A DNA stretch of 64,000 bases from Microbacterium psychrotolerans (lineage in GTDB: Bacteria > Actinomycetota > Actinomycetes > Actinomycetales > Microbacteriaceae). The notes beneath the pieces were generated by a model. It did no database searches. It was not told where the DNA came from and saw nothing but the letters and a program-made list of their open reading frames with translations. Below, in pieces: positions 8,451 to 17,686 of the stretch. The stretch spans positions 582,400 through 646,399 of the forward strand of contig NZ_JAVFWO010000001.1 in NCBI RefSeq assembly GCF_031085295.1, given 5' to 3'. A program made the position numbers and the translations under genes. Numbering within the stretch: the first letter of the stretch is position 1; the number at the start of each line of letters is the position of its first letter.

Positions 8451-9259
8451 CAGGGGGTCACCTCCGTCGCGCTCGGGGTCGGCGTGGGCGTGACGGTGAC
8501 AGCGGCCGCCGGTTCGTCGGCGAAGGCGATGGTCCACCCGGCGTCGTCCCATGCGTCGATCACGAACAGCATGGGATCGCCGTCGGCCCAGGCGATAGAG
8601 CGGTCGGTGGGCTCGTTCTCGCTGAAGACCTCGGTCACGCCCGCCGACGTGACCGTCTCGATGCTCACGCGTCCCTCGCCGCGCGTGCTGATGCGCGCTG
8701 TGGTGGCGGTGGAGTCCAGGGCGAACACGGCCGGCCCGATGCCGCTCACCGTGCCCGAGCGCTCCTCGACCGGGGGCGTGGTGATCCGCATGCGCCAGCG
8801 TTCGTCGCGGAACCCGTCGATCCAGAGCTCGACGTCGGCCTGCGGCACGATGAGCCACTGCCCATCGGTTGCGATGTAGGACTCGAACTCGGCGGGGCCG
8901 CCGTACTCGCCCTCGGTGAGGATCTCGCCTCCGGGACCGGTGACCGCGATCCTGCCGACGTACGTGTCGTCGAGCTCAGTGATCAGCAGCGGCCGAGCCG
9001 GATCGAGACCGTCGAGCGCCACCATCGCGCCGTCGACGCCGCTGTACACCCCGTCGCCCTCCTCGTCGGCGAGCACGGGGTCGGGGTTGAGCCACGGCTC
9101 GTAGCCGTAGTCGTCGGGCACGGCGACGTCGTCTCCTGCCCCGGGGAGCACCGCGACGCCGATGAGGATGATCGCCACCACCCCGAAGATCCACACGAAC
9201 CCGTTGAATCCGAGCAGACGGCTGCGAGCCGCGCTGCTCAGCGTCGTGTTCGAACTCAT
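8450..9259 (-). CDS. Membrane-anchored extracytoplasmic protein with Thr/Pro tail (II)
   Basis: A 269-residue protein and the first gene of the block, preceded by an AAAGGCGGGA ribosome site. One hydrophobic segment lies at about residues 19-41. The rest is an acidic beta-rich domain with several short strands separated by Gly/Asp, ending in a T-P-T-P-T-P tail. No known domain or catalytic motif was recognised. Architecture and tail match the downstream protein, with which it is translationally coupled. A sensor or scaffold on the outer face of the membrane is possible; this is inference only. Confidence 0.75.
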   Translation of the reverse strand: MSSNTTLSSAARSRLLGFNGFVWIFGVVAIILIGVAVLPGAGDDVAVPDDYGYEPWLNPDPVLADEEGDGVYSGVDGAMVALDGLDPARPLLITELDDTYVGRIAVTGPGGEILTEGEYGGPAEFESYIATDGQWLIVPQADVELWIDGFRDERWRMRITTPPVEERSGTVSGIGPAVFALDSTATTARISTRGEGRVSIETVTSAGVTEVFSENEPTDRSIAWADGDPMLFVIDAWDDAGWTIAFADEPAAAVTVTPTPTPSATEVTP

Positions 9260-9314
9260 TCCCGCCTTTCCGACCCCGACCAGGCTATACAAACGGCCGG
9301 GGATCGACCGACCG

Positions 9315-10508
9315 TCAGCGGATCGGCAGGAGACAGGTGGGCGAGGGCGCGTCGGAGCGGTGCCGCACGCGGCCGGGCGCACCGGTGCGCAGGTCGAGGG
9401 TGAGCGAGGCCACCTCGTCCGACAGCTGACCGGCGACGAGCAGGATGTCGCGCACCACGACGTGGTGGCGGGGCCAGTCGACGCCGGCATCGACGAGAGC
9501 GACCGGAGCCACCTCGTCGCCCGCGCCGCGAACGCGCAGCGTCGCGAGGGTGTTGCTGCCGCGCACGCCCGCGTACGCGAACTCGCCGTCTCGCGAGAGG
9601 GCCAGTTCGGCGGCGCTGTCGCCGGGAAGCGTGCCCGCTCCGAGCGGCGTGCCGCCGACGAGGCGCCACGTGCCGTCGACCGACGGTGCGAGCACGAACA
9701 GCTCGCACGAGAGCTCGGTCACGACGTAGAGGTGGCCGCTCGGATGCCACACCATGTGCCGCGGGCCGCTCCCCTTGGGCAGCGTCACCTGCTGCACCGG
9801 CCGCAGACCGCTGCCGCCGTCGCGCCAGAACCGGACGACGTCATAGCCGAGGTCGGTGGTCGCGATGAGCCCGCCGGGGAGGAAGACGGCCTGGTGCGCG
9901 CGCGAGGGCCGAGCGGCATCCGCCTCGGCGCCGGGCTCGGTCTCCTCCGCGACGTCGTGGTCGGGCACGAGGTGCGCGTACTCGTCGCCGGCGGCTTCCC
10001 GCAGGGCGCGCGCCGCGGCGACGAGGTCGATGTCGCCCGCCGAGGACGGGGCGGAGGCGGCGTCGGGGCCGTACGGGTCGACGGTCGCAGCAGTAGTGAC
10101 CGGCGACGAAGGCCGGCCCGCGGCATCCAGGTCCATCCGGATCACCCGGCCGTCGCCCCAGCAGCTCGCGATCAGGAAGCGGCCGTCGGGCGACACCGCG
10201 ACGTGGCAGACGGCCTCGCCGGCGGGGACGGCGGCACCGAGCGGGACGAACTTCGCCTCGCCCGTACGGCGGAAAGCCTGCACCTGCCGGCGGTTCTCGA
10301 GCGCCGCGTAGACGACATCACCCGGCGTCAAGGTGAGCGAGCCGGGGTGCGGCGCGAGCCACGAGGGCGAGTCGGCGGTTGCGACATCCCCAGCGAACGC
10401 GAGCGCTCCGCCCGCCGAGGTCTCGTCGGGCGCACCGGCGAGCAGCATCCCGAGCCCGCTCGCACGGCCGTCCATATCGGCGGTGTACCCGCCCAGCAGG
10501 AGTCTCAT
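9315..10508 (-). CDS. Lactonase family protein (beta-propeller, 6-phosphogluconolactonase-like)
   Basis: A 397-residue protein beginning L-L-L-G-G-Y-T and containing repeated propeller strands such as V-C-H-V-A-V-S-P-D-G-R-F-L, G-P-R-H-M-V-W-H-P-S-G and A-E-L-A-L-S-R-D-G-E-F-A-Y-A-G-V-R-G-S-N-T-L. This is the pattern of the YbhE/Pgl lactonase family (about 350-400 residues), whose best-studied member hydrolyses 6-phosphogluconolactone. There is no signal peptide, so it should be cytoplasmic. It lies 16 bp after purA and may be co-transcribed with it. The true sugar-lactone substrate is uncertain. Confidence 0.88.
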   Translation of the reverse strand: MRLLLGGYTADMDGRASGLGMLLAGAPDETSAGGALAFAGDVATADSPSWLAPHPGSLTLTPGDVVYAALENRRQVQAFRRTGEAKFVPLGAAVPAGEAVCHVAVSPDGRFLIASCWGDGRVIRMDLDAAGRPSSPVTTAATVDPYGPDAASAPSSAGDIDLVAAARALREAAGDEYAHLVPDHDVAEETEPGAEADAARPSRAHQAVFLPGGLIATTDLGYDVVRFWRDGGSGLRPVQQVTLPKGSGPRHMVWHPSGHLYVVTELSCELFVLAPSVDGTWRLVGGTPLGAGTLPGDSAAELALSRDGEFAYAGVRGSNTLATLRVRGAGDEVAPVALVDAGVDWPRHHVVVRDILLVAGQLSDEVASLTLDLRTGAPGRVRHRSDAPSPTCLLPIR

Positions 10509-10524
10509 GTCGGACGGCGCCCGC

Positions 10525-11811
10525 TCAGTCGACGAGGTCGTGGCGCACGATCACCGCGTCGCGCGAGGCGCCGACGCCGATCACCGATATGCGGGTGCCG
10601 CTCATGGACTCGAGCGCGAGCACGTAGTCCTGCGCCTCGATCGGGAGCTCGTCGAACGTGCGGGCGCCCGAGATGTCGCGCTTCCAGCCCGGGAAGTACT
10701 CGAGGATCGGCACGGCGTGGTGGAAGTCCGACTGGTTCACCGGGATCTCGTCGAACCGCTCGCCGTCGATGTCGTACGCGACGCACACGGGGATCTGGTC
10801 GAGACCGCTGAGGATGTCGAGCTTGGTCAGCACCAGGTCGGTGATGCCGTTGATGCGGGTCGCGTAGCGAGTGATCGGGGCGTCGTACCATCCGACGCGG
10901 CGGGGACGCCCCGTCGTGGTGCCGAACTCGAAGCCGCGCGAGCGCAGGAAGTCGCCGTTCTCGTCGAAGAGCTCGGTCGGGAAGGGTCCGGCGCCGACGC
11001 GGGTCGTGTACGCCTTCACGATGCCCACGATGCGGTCGAGGCGGTTGGGGCCGACGCCCGAGCCGGTCGCCGCGCCGCCGGCCGTCGCCGACGACGACGT
11101 CACGAACGGGTAGGTGCCGTGGTCGACGTCGAGCATCGTCGCCTGGCCGCCCTCGAACACCACGACATCGCCGGCGTCGAGGGCCTCGTTGAGCAGCAGG
11201 CCGGTGTCGGCGACCATCGGCCGCAGGCGGTCGGCGTACGACAGCAGGTCGTCGACGATCTCGTCAACGGTGATGGCGCGACGGTTGAAGATCTTCACCA
11301 GCAGGTGGTTCTTCTGGTCGAGGGCGCCCTCGACCTTCTGGCGGAGGATGTTCTCGTCGAAGATGTCCTGCACGCGGATGCCGACGCGGTTGATCTTGTC
11401 GGCGTACGCGGGACCGATGCCGCGACCGGTCGTGCCGATCTGGCGCTTGCCGAGGAAGCGCTCGGTGACCTTGTCGAGCGTGCGGTGGTACTGCGTGATG
11501 ATGTGGGCGTTCGCGCTCACCCGCAGGCGCGACGTGTCGACACCTCGTGCGTGCAGCGCCTCGAGCTCGGCGAACAGCACCTCGAGGTCGACCACGACGC
11601 CGTTGCCGATGACCGCGTTGACGCCGGGAGACAGGATGCCGGACGGCAGGAGGTGCAGCGCATACTTCTCGTCGCCGATCACGACCGTGTGGCCGGCGTT
11701 GTTGCCGCCGTTGAACTTGACCACCCAGTCGGTGCGCTCACCGAGGAGATCGGTGGCCTTGCCCTTGCCCTCGTCTCCCCACTGGACTCCGACGATCACG
11801 ATGCCTGGCAT
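10525..11811 (-). CDS. purA: Adenylosuccinate synthase
   Basis: A 428-residue enzyme that joins IMP and aspartate using GTP, the first committed step of AMP synthesis. The N-terminal P-loop and catalytic segment [11 protein letters not shown] is present with the catalytic Asp, then N-A-G-H-T-V with the catalytic His, G-I-G-P-A-Y, and the C-terminal base-recognition T-K-L-D region. Length is as expected (about 430). A GGGGGAG site lies 6 nt before the ATG. A TAGGAT element on the minus strand at 11846-11851 is a possible -10 box. Confidence 0.97.
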   Translation of the reverse strand: MPGIVIVGVQWGDEGKGKATDLLGERTDWVVKFNGGNNAGHTVVIGDEKYALHLLPSGILSPGVNAVIGNGVVVDLEVLFAELEALHARGVDTSRLRVSANAHIITQYHRTLDKVTERFLGKRQIGTTGRGIGPAYADKINRVGIRVQDIFDENILRQKVEGALDQKNHLLVKIFNRRAITVDEIVDDLLSYADRLRPMVADTGLLLNEALDAGDVVVFEGGQATMLDVDHGTYPFVTSSSATAGGAATGSGVGPNRLDRIVGIVKAYTTRVGAGPFPTELFDENGDFLRSRGFEFGTTTGRPRRVGWYDAPITRYATRINGITDLVLTKLDILSGLDQIPVCVAYDIDGERFDEIPVNQSDFHHAVPILEYFPGWKRDISGARTFDELPIEAQDYVLALESMSGTRISVIGVGASRDAVIVRHDLVD

Positions 11812-11918
11812 GGGCTACTCCCCCGTTATCGGACGGTTACACCCCATCCTATCGGGGTGCTCCGGACATGCCTTCCGACGCGGTCAGGGTGCCCGCGGGC
11901 GGATGGCAGGATGGCCCG

Positions 11919-12782
11919 GTGAGTTCCCCGAAGCGCCGTGCCGTCCCCGAGCCTCCACCAAGCCTGTGGCGCAGCGAGGTGTCGTGGGTGACGTGGGCCC
12001 TCATCGCCGTCTCGGTGCCGATCACCGTGATCGCCATGCTCGAAGCGGCGCGCGACCCGCACGGCGACACGGTGTGGGGCGTCCTGATGTACATCCCGCC
12101 GGGGGTCGTCACCGCATACGCCGTGATCGAGCTGCTCTGGGCTCCCGGCCGGCAGCTGGCCGGAGCCATGTTCCGCATGCTGGCGATTCCTGGCGCCGCC
12201 GCGGTGGTATCCACCGTGACGATCGCCATCACCTACGCCCTGCCGCCGGTGCAGGAGGTGCTCGCCGAGACGCGCGACCCCGACGGCTGGCACTACTGGC
12301 TGGGCGCCGAGGAGGGCAATCCCTGGCTGCTCTCGTTCCTCGCCGGCTATGGACTCGGAGTCCTCGTCGGGCTCGTCGCCTGGGTGTTCGTCGTCCTTCC
12401 GGTGACGGCCTTCCGCCGCCCGCGCGAATTCGCCGAGACGAACATGATGTCGACCAGACGCGAGGACTTCGAGCGCAACCGGCGCGCCGGCATCGCGATC
12501 TCGTTCCTGCTGATCCTCATCTTCGCGATCCCGTCGCTCATCGTGGGCGGCGCCGCGACCGCGGACGCCGACGACATGGTCGAACTGTTCACAAACGCCG
12601 GGTGGGTGCTTCAGAATCCCGTTGAGAACCTCGGCGAGATCGCGTGGTTCATCGGCCTGCTGCTCATCCCCGTCGCGATCTGGCTGGTCTGGTACATCTA
12701 CGTCACGCAGCGCGTGGACCGTGCCGCTCGCGCGGCATCCGGGATGCCGATGGGGCTGCGTCCTCCGCGCGACCGCGACTGA
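11919..12782 (+). CDS. Hypothetical multi-span membrane protein
   Basis: A 287-residue protein with about six hydrophobic segments (roughly residues 24-44, 62-85, 93-118, 148-175, 200-222 and 245-270). No family was recognised. It has Pro/Arg-rich ends and no enzyme motif. The GTG start chosen (V-S-S-P-K-R-R) lies just after a weak GGCAGGA; an in-frame ATG at 11868 would add 17 residues but has no ribosome site. It is divergent from purA and convergent with the next gene. Confidence 0.7.
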   Translation: MSSPKRRAVPEPPPSLWRSEVSWVTWALIAVSVPITVIAMLEAARDPHGDTVWGVLMYIPPGVVTAYAVIELLWAPGRQLAGAMFRMLAIPGAAAVVSTVTIAITYALPPVQEVLAETRDPDGWHYWLGAEEGNPWLLSFLAGYGLGVLVGLVAWVFVVLPVTAFRRPREFAETNMMSTRREDFERNRRAGIAISFLLILIFAIPSLIVGGAATADADDMVELFTNAGWVLQNPVENLGEIAWFIGLLLIPVAIWLVWYIYVTQRVDRAARAASGMPMGLRPPRDRD

Positions 12783-12783
12783 C

Positions 12784-12799
12784 CGCCGACGGGTGGCGG
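12784..12799. terminator. Short hairpin between convergent genes
   Basis: CCGCC (12784-12788) pairs with GGCGG (12795-12799). It sits exactly in the 19-bp gap between two convergent membrane-protein genes. The stem is short and lacks a U-tract, so this is a weak call. Confidence 0.3.
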
Positions 12800-12801
12800 C
12801 C

Positions 12802-13386
12802 TCACGCTCGGACCATGTCGGCTGCCTCGTCGTCGCGGTCCAGGTCTGCCCTCTCGCGACGCGCGGAGGCGACGTAGCCCCACAGGAAGACGAAGCCGAC
12901 CACCGGCAGCAGCACGTCGGTGTACAGGATGCTGCCCGCGTTGCCCTGCGCCTGGTTGCCGGTCGTCGCGATCTGGTAGATGTGACCGGCCGCCGCGCCC
13001 CAGAGGAACAGGGCAGGACCGAGCAAGGCGGCAAGCTTGACCATCCACCCCTGACGGCTCGGAAACGCGAGGAAGCCGACGGCCGCGAACCCCAGGCTCG
13101 CGAAGGCGACCTCGAGCTGGAACGGGCTCTGGTCCCAGCCGATGATCTCGGCGGTGAAATCGCCGAACACGCTGTGCATCACGAAGTTGTAGAGATAGCT
13201 CACCCCCACCGAGAGCAGCAGGAAGTGGTTGAGGAGCTTCTCCCACACGTCCTGCGCGGCGAGCCGCCCGCGTCTGCGCCGAGTGCGCAGCATCCCGATC
13301 CCCGCGGTCACGAGCCCGAGCAGGAACAGCGTCACGGTGAAGTTGGACAGCACGAGCGTGATGACGTTCTCGATGACGGCCTCCAT
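12802..13386 (-). CDS. Hypothetical membrane protein, possibly DUF6790 family
   Basis: A 194-residue protein with about five membrane segments (near residues 10-32, 50-70, 90-108, 117-137 and 155-172) and an acidic C-terminus. The sequence resembles small actinobacterial membrane proteins grouped as DUF6790, but this is recalled by eye. The ATG follows a GGAGAC site. It is the only gene on its strand here, convergent with the preceding membrane protein and divergent from the diguanylate cyclase. Confidence 0.7.
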   Translation of the reverse strand: MEAVIENVITLVLSNFTVTLFLLGLVTAGIGMLRTRRRRGRLAAQDVWEKLLNHFLLLSVGVSYLYNFVMHSVFGDFTAEIIGWDQSPFQLEVAFASLGFAAVGFLAFPSRQGWMVKLAALLGPALFLWGAAAGHIYQIATTGNQAQGNAGSILYTDVLLPVVGFVFLWGYVASARRERADLDRDDEAADMVRA

Positions 13387-13553
13387 GGACGTCTCCTTTC
13401 ACGACAGGGCAATCGTGCAGCGTGAGATCGCCGCGCTTGCACTGTACTGGCCGGACTGCTCCCGATCGCGGACATCCTCGGACGACGCCCGGCGGGGGTG
13501 GGCGGTATGGTTCCAGCACCGGCTTTGTCGACGGGCACGGGGTGGAGGGTGGA

Positions 13554-14855
13554 GTGGACGAAGACAGCGCGGAGACCCTCGCCGTGGGCGTCGTGCGGCT
13601 GGATCGATCGGGAACGATCGTCGCGGCGAATCGGTGGTTCTCCGACTGGGCCGGTGCTGACGACGTCGTCGGCAGATCGATCGACGAGTTCCTCGTGCAC
13701 TCGCACGAGGATCTGCTCCCCGCCGATGCCACGCTGGGCCCCTGGCTGATGCTCCACGCACGCGAGCGCGACCGCGCGGTCATGATGACCCGTCAGCGTC
13801 GCGGCACCGGAGAGGTGCTCATGCTCGCGGAGGCGTCCGAGCGGTTCCGTGCGCTGATCGATCTGCGCCGGCGGTACGCCCTCGCCGATCGCACCCGGAC
13901 GCGCCTCGAGATCGTGATGGACTCGTCCGTCGCGTTCTCGACCGCCTCGACGGAGCGCTCTCTCGCGGAGATCCTCGTCGACACGACGGCTCGCGCCTAT
14001 CGCGCCGAGGAGTCGACGGTGCTTCTGCGCAATCCCGACGGGACGAGCCGGATCGCCGCCGGACCCGACGTGCTGCGCGGCCGCATCGACGTCGATGCGC
14101 TCATCGCGATGGTGGCTGCACCGCGGCGGGTGGTGAAGGTGGTGGGCGAGTCGGAAGGAGAGCGCCTCATCCCCGGGCTCGGTGCGGCGATGCGCGCCGC
14201 GGACGTCCGGGCGTTCATCGCGGCGCCGCTGCACCACGAGGAGGTCGACTTCGGCTCCTTCATCAGCTGGTTCCACCACGAGCGGACGTTCGACGACGAA
14301 GCCGCTCCGCTGGCCGAGGCCCTCGCCGGTCAAGCCGCTCAGGCGCTCGCGACCCTTCGCCTGCAGGCGCGGCTCGCGCACGCCGCGACCCACGACGAGG
14401 TGACGGGGCTGCCGAACCGGCGAGTGCTCGAGGGCCAGATGGACGAGGTCCTGGGCGGCCGCGGGTGCGCGGTGCTGTTCATCGACCTGGACGACTTCAA
14501 GCACGTGAACGACCTGTTCGGCCATCATGCCGGAGACAGGATGCTGCGCGACGTGGGCCGGCGGCTGCTGACCGCAGTGCGGGCCTCCGACCTCGTCGCC
14601 CGGTATGGCGGCGACGAGTTCGTGGTCGTGTGCGAGGTCGGCGAGCCGTCCGACGCGGTGGAGATCGCCGAGCGGATCCTCGACGTCTTCCGCGCCGAAT
14701 CGACGGGCTCCGCGGCCCTGAGCGCAAGCATCGGCATCGCCGTCGCTTCCTCCGGAAGCGAGCTCGTGGCCGACCAGCTCATCCGCCGGGCCGACCTCGC
14801 GATGTACCGCGCCAAGACCGCCGGCGGCAACCGGATCGTGCTCGAGCAGGTCTGA
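13554..14855 (+). CDS. Diguanylate cyclase with PAS-like and GAF sensor domains
   Basis: A 433-residue soluble protein that should make cyclic di-GMP. Residues about 8-60 look like a PAS domain (G-V-V-R-L-D-R-S-G-T-I-V-A-A-N), 120-270 like a GAF domain, and 285-433 are a GGDEF domain starting H-D-E-V-T-G-L-P-N-R-R. The active-site loop R-Y-G-G-D-E-F is intact (GGDEF at 352-356) and an inhibitory I-site R-A-S-D lies five residues upstream (343-346), so product inhibition is expected. The GTG start follows GGAGGG; the frame is open further upstream to 13422 but that part is not protein-like. No EAL domain is nearby. Confidence 0.9.
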   Translation: MDEDSAETLAVGVVRLDRSGTIVAANRWFSDWAGADDVVGRSIDEFLVHSHEDLLPADATLGPWLMLHARERDRAVMMTRQRRGTGEVLMLAEASERFRALIDLRRRYALADRTRTRLEIVMDSSVAFSTASTERSLAEILVDTTARAYRAEESTVLLRNPDGTSRIAAGPDVLRGRIDVDALIAMVAAPRRVVKVVGESEGERLIPGLGAAMRAADVRAFIAAPLHHEEVDFGSFISWFHHERTFDDEAAPLAEALAGQAAQALATLRLQARLAHAATHDEVTGLPNRRVLEGQMDEVLGGRGCAVLFIDLDDFKHVNDLFGHHAGDRMLRDVGRRLLTAVRASDLVARYGGDEFVVVCEVGEPSDAVEIAERILDVFRAESTGSAALSASIGIAVASSGSELVADQLIRRADLAMYRAKTAGGNRIVLEQV

Positions 14856-14942
14856 GAAGCCGCCCGGGCGGACCCGCTTCGTCACACCGTTCGTTACGCG
14901 GCTTCGTTACGCCGTCTGGCGCCGTGAGTCCTCCCGTGTCCT

Positions 14943-14969
14943 TCGGCGCTGGACCGCTGCCAGCGCCGA
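14943..14969 (+). other. Strong hairpin before the monooxygenase island
   Basis: TCGGCGCTGG (14943-14952) pairs perfectly with CCAGCGCCGA (14960-14969) around a 7-nt loop. It lies between the end of the diguanylate cyclase gene and the first monooxygenase gene (start 15078). It may be the terminator of the former or an attenuator in the leader of the latter; no U-tract is present. Confidence 0.4.
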
Positions 14970-15077
14970 GGGGATCGTGAACGACGGATCGCTTCGGCGA
15001 CGGCGCGGCCGTCACGGATGACCGGCATCGTCCGGGCACGCGGTCCACCCGCGAAGCGCGGAGAAAGGGACGAACAC

Positions 15078-16310
15078 GTGACCGACCAGGTGCACCTCGC
15101 CATCGCCCTCGAGAGAGCGGGCTGGCACCCCGCCGCATGGCGTGAGGCCTCCGCTCGCCCCCGCGACCTGACATCGCCCGCGTACTGGCGCGACCTGCTG
15201 CGCACGGCCGACGACGCCGGGATCGCGCTCGCCACGATCGAGGACGCCCTGTCGCTCACCGATCGCTTCGAGTCGACCGACGCGCTGCGACGCGATCGGG
15301 TGCGAGGCCGGCTCGATGCGGTGCTCATCGCCTCGTACGCCGCGCCCCTGACACGCCGCATCGGGCTCGTCCCCACCGTGACCACCGCGCACCCCGAGCC
15401 GTTCCACGTCGCAACGGGCATCCAGACCCTCGACTTCACCAGCCGCGGGCGCGCCGGCGTCCGCCTCGTGGCGGGTGCGTCGGCCGCGGAGCGCGCCAAC
15501 TTCGGCCGTCGCACCTCGGGTGTCGATGCGATCCCGGTATCGGGCCGGGTCGAGGACTCCCCCGAGATCGTCGCGGCGTTCCGCGAGGCCGGCGAGTTCG
15601 CCGACGTCGTCTCACGCCTGTGGGATTCGTGGCAGGACGACGCCATCATCCGGGATGCCGCGACCGGCCGGTTCGTCGACGCCGCCCGCGTGCACAACAT
15701 CGAGTTCGAGGGCGAGTTCTTCTCGATCACCGGGGCTTCCATCGTGCCGCGCTCGCCCCAGGGACGTCCCCTGCTCACGGTGCTCGCGCATCAGACGGTG
15801 CCCTATCGCCTCGCCGCCGAGCACGCCGATCTCGTCTACGTCACACCCCACGACGACGCCGGGCTCGCCGGCATCCGCTCCGAGCTCGACGCCGCAGCCG
15901 ACGAGCTGCGCACCGGCGCGCCTCTGCGCGTCTACGCCGACCTGCTCGTGCTGGTCGAAGACACCGAGGCCGCGGCGCGCAGCGCCGCCGAGCGCCTCGA
16001 CGAGTGGGAGGGAGAGCCTCTCGCGTCCGACGCCCGCATCATCGTCGGCACCCCCGGCCACGTCGCCGACGCGGTGCGGGAGCTCGCCGGCGCCGGCGTC
16101 GACGGCGTGCGCCTGCGGCCGGCCCGCCAGCCCGCCGACGTCGTCGCGATCGCCGAGAAGGTCGTTCCGCTGCTGCGCTCGACGCGCACACTCTGCGAGG
16201 ACGACGGCGCCGTCACCCTGCGTGCACGGCTCGACCTCGCGCGACCCGAGAGCCGCTACGTCCGAGAGCCTGAGCCACGCCATGCCCGAGAAGAGGAGTT
16301 CGCGCTGTGA
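15078..16310 (+). CDS. LLM-class flavin-dependent monooxygenase (island 1, first)
   Basis: A 410-residue luciferase-like protein of the FMN-dependent TIM-barrel class. Supporting segments are Y-A-A-P-L-T-R-R-I-G-L-V-P, E-P-F-H-V-A-T, the R-L-W-D-S-W-Q-D-D-A block and N-I-E-F-E-G-E-F-F-S-I-T-G followed by P-R-S-P-Q-G-R-P. The GTG start (V-T-D-Q-V-H-L) is preceded by GAGAAAGGG; earlier in-frame ATGs lack a site. It overlaps the next monooxygenase gene by 4 bp. It is clearly homologous to the protein at 34580, including the R-L-W-D-S-W-x-D-D-A and F-E-G-E-x-F-S segments. It likely oxidises a small organic substrate with FMNH2 and O2. Confidence 0.88.
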   Translation: MTDQVHLAIALERAGWHPAAWREASARPRDLTSPAYWRDLLRTADDAGIALATIEDALSLTDRFESTDALRRDRVRGRLDAVLIASYAAPLTRRIGLVPTVTTAHPEPFHVATGIQTLDFTSRGRAGVRLVAGASAAERANFGRRTSGVDAIPVSGRVEDSPEIVAAFREAGEFADVVSRLWDSWQDDAIIRDAATGRFVDAARVHNIEFEGEFFSITGASIVPRSPQGRPLLTVLAHQTVPYRLAAEHADLVYVTPHDDAGLAGIRSELDAAADELRTGAPLRVYADLLVLVEDTEAAARSAAERLDEWEGEPLASDARIIVGTPGHVADAVRELAGAGVDGVRLRPARQPADVVAIAEKVVPLLRSTRTLCEDDGAVTLRARLDLARPESRYVREPEPRHAREEEFAL

Positions 16311-17686
16311 GCCGCCCCGTACGCCAGGTCCACCTCGCCGCCCACTTCCCCGGCGTCAACAGCACCACCGTCTGGACCGACCCGACGGCGGGCAGCCAGA
16401 TCGACTTCGCCTCATTCGAGCACTTCGCCCGCACCGCCGAGCGCGGGCTGTTCGACTACGTCTTCCTCGCCGAAGGGCTCCGGCTGCGCGAGCACAAGGG
16501 ACGCATCCACGAACTCGACGTGCTCGGCCGCCCGAACACGCTGTCGATCCTCGCCGCCGTCGCCGCGATCACCGAGCACGTGGGGCTCGTCGGCACGCTG
16601 AACACCACGTTCAACGAGCCCTACGAACTGGCCCGGCAGCTCGCGACCCTCGACCACCTGTCAGGCGGTCGCGCCGGCTGGAACGCCGTGACGAGCTCCG
16701 ACGCCTTCCACGGCGCGAACTTCCGCCGCGGCGGCTACCTCGACCATGCCGACCGCTACGAGCGGGCGCGCGAGTTCGCGGCGCTCGCGAAGGAGCTGTG
16801 GGACTCGTGGCCGCAAGACGGCGTGCGAGCGGATGCCGCGACCGGCGTCTTCCTCGACGGCGGCGCGCCCGCCCGGGTGCGCCACAGCGGCCCGCAGTTC
16901 GACGTCGACGCACTGTTCGACGTGCCCCGCTCGCCGCAGGATCGCCCGGTCATCGTGCAGGCCGGAGACTCGGCGGACGGCCGCACGTTCGGTGCCGAGC
17001 ACGCCGAGGTGATCTTCTCCCTGCATACCGGCTTCGACGACGCGCGTGCGTTCTACGACGACGTCAAGGGGCGCCTCGCCCGGTACGGCCGCGAGGAGGA
17101 CTCGCTCAAGATCCTGCCCGCCGCGACCTTCGCCATCGGCGACACCGACGACGATGCGCGGGACCGGGCACGGCAGGTCGCCCTGCAGCAGGTGCGCCCC
17201 GAGGTTGCCCTCACGTACGTCGAGCAGGTCTGGGGGCGCGACCTCTCCGGCTACGACCCCGAGGGACCGCTCCCCGACGTCGAGCCCGACACCGGGTCCG
17301 AGACGGCGCGCGGCTGGGCGAACCGGCACGCCGCGGTGCGAGCGCGCATCGCCAGGCTCCGCGAGCTGTCGGAGACCGAGGGGCTCAGCATCCGCGAGAC
17401 GGTCATCCGCCTCACCGCCACGCCCACGTTCGTCGGCACGCCGTCGCGGATCGCGGCCGAGATCGACCGGTACGTGCAGGAGCGGGCCACGGACGGCTTC
17501 ACGATCGTCGGTCACCTGACGCCGCACGGCCTGGACGAGTTCGCCGAGCGGGTCGTGCCGCTGCTGCAGGAGCGCGGCTCGTACCGCAGGTCGTACGAAG
17601 AGGGTGCGACGCTCCGCGACCTCCTCGGCCTGCCCGCGCCGCACGCGACCGGGCCCGTCACGAACCCGGCGCTCGCGGCGCGATGA
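16307..17686 (+). CDS. NtaA/SnaA/DszA-family FMN-dependent monooxygenase (island 1, second)
   Basis: A 459-residue protein of the NtaA/SnaA/DszA/SoxA group, whose usual length is about 440-460. Diagnostic segments include T-A-E-R-G-L-F-D, F-L-A-E-G-L-R-L-R-E-H, N-T-T-F-N-E-P-Y-E-L-A-R, S-G-G-R-A-G-W-N-A-V-T and N-F-R-R-G-G-Y-L. Known members cleave nitrilotriacetate, dibenzothiophene sulfone or sulfonate esters with FMNH2 from a separate reductase. Its GTG overlaps the preceding gene by 4 bp and its stop overlaps the next gene. It pairs with the homologous gene at 35638. The substrate is unknown. Confidence 0.9.
   Translation: MSRPVRQVHLAAHFPGVNSTTVWTDPTAGSQIDFASFEHFARTAERGLFDYVFLAEGLRLREHKGRIHELDVLGRPNTLSILAAVAAITEHVGLVGTLNTTFNEPYELARQLATLDHLSGGRAGWNAVTSSDAFHGANFRRGGYLDHADRYERAREFAALAKELWDSWPQDGVRADAATGVFLDGGAPARVRHSGPQFDVDALFDVPRSPQDRPVIVQAGDSADGRTFGAEHAEVIFSLHTGFDDARAFYDDVKGRLARYGREEDSLKILPAATFAIGDTDDDARDRARQVALQQVRPEVALTYVEQVWGRDLSGYDPEGPLPDVEPDTGSETARGWANRHAAVRARIARLRELSETEGLSIRETVIRLTATPTFVGTPSRIAAEIDRYVQERATDGFTIVGHLTPHGLDEFAERVVPLLQERGSYRRSYEEGATLRDLLGLPAPHATGPVTNPALAAR

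Noticed and set aside
13422..13553. Longer diguanylate cyclase start at 13422.
   Set aside because: The extra 44 residues are Gly/Arg/Pro-rich and unlike protein; a GGAGGG site precedes the GTG at 13554.
15475..17682. Very long plus-strand frame running into the FAD/NAD(P)-binding gene, suggesting a 1363-residue protein.
   Set aside because: The first 736 codons are a shadow of the two monooxygenase genes in another frame (Arg/Pro/Ser-rich). The real protein starts at 17683 with a Rossmann motif and an ATGA overlap.
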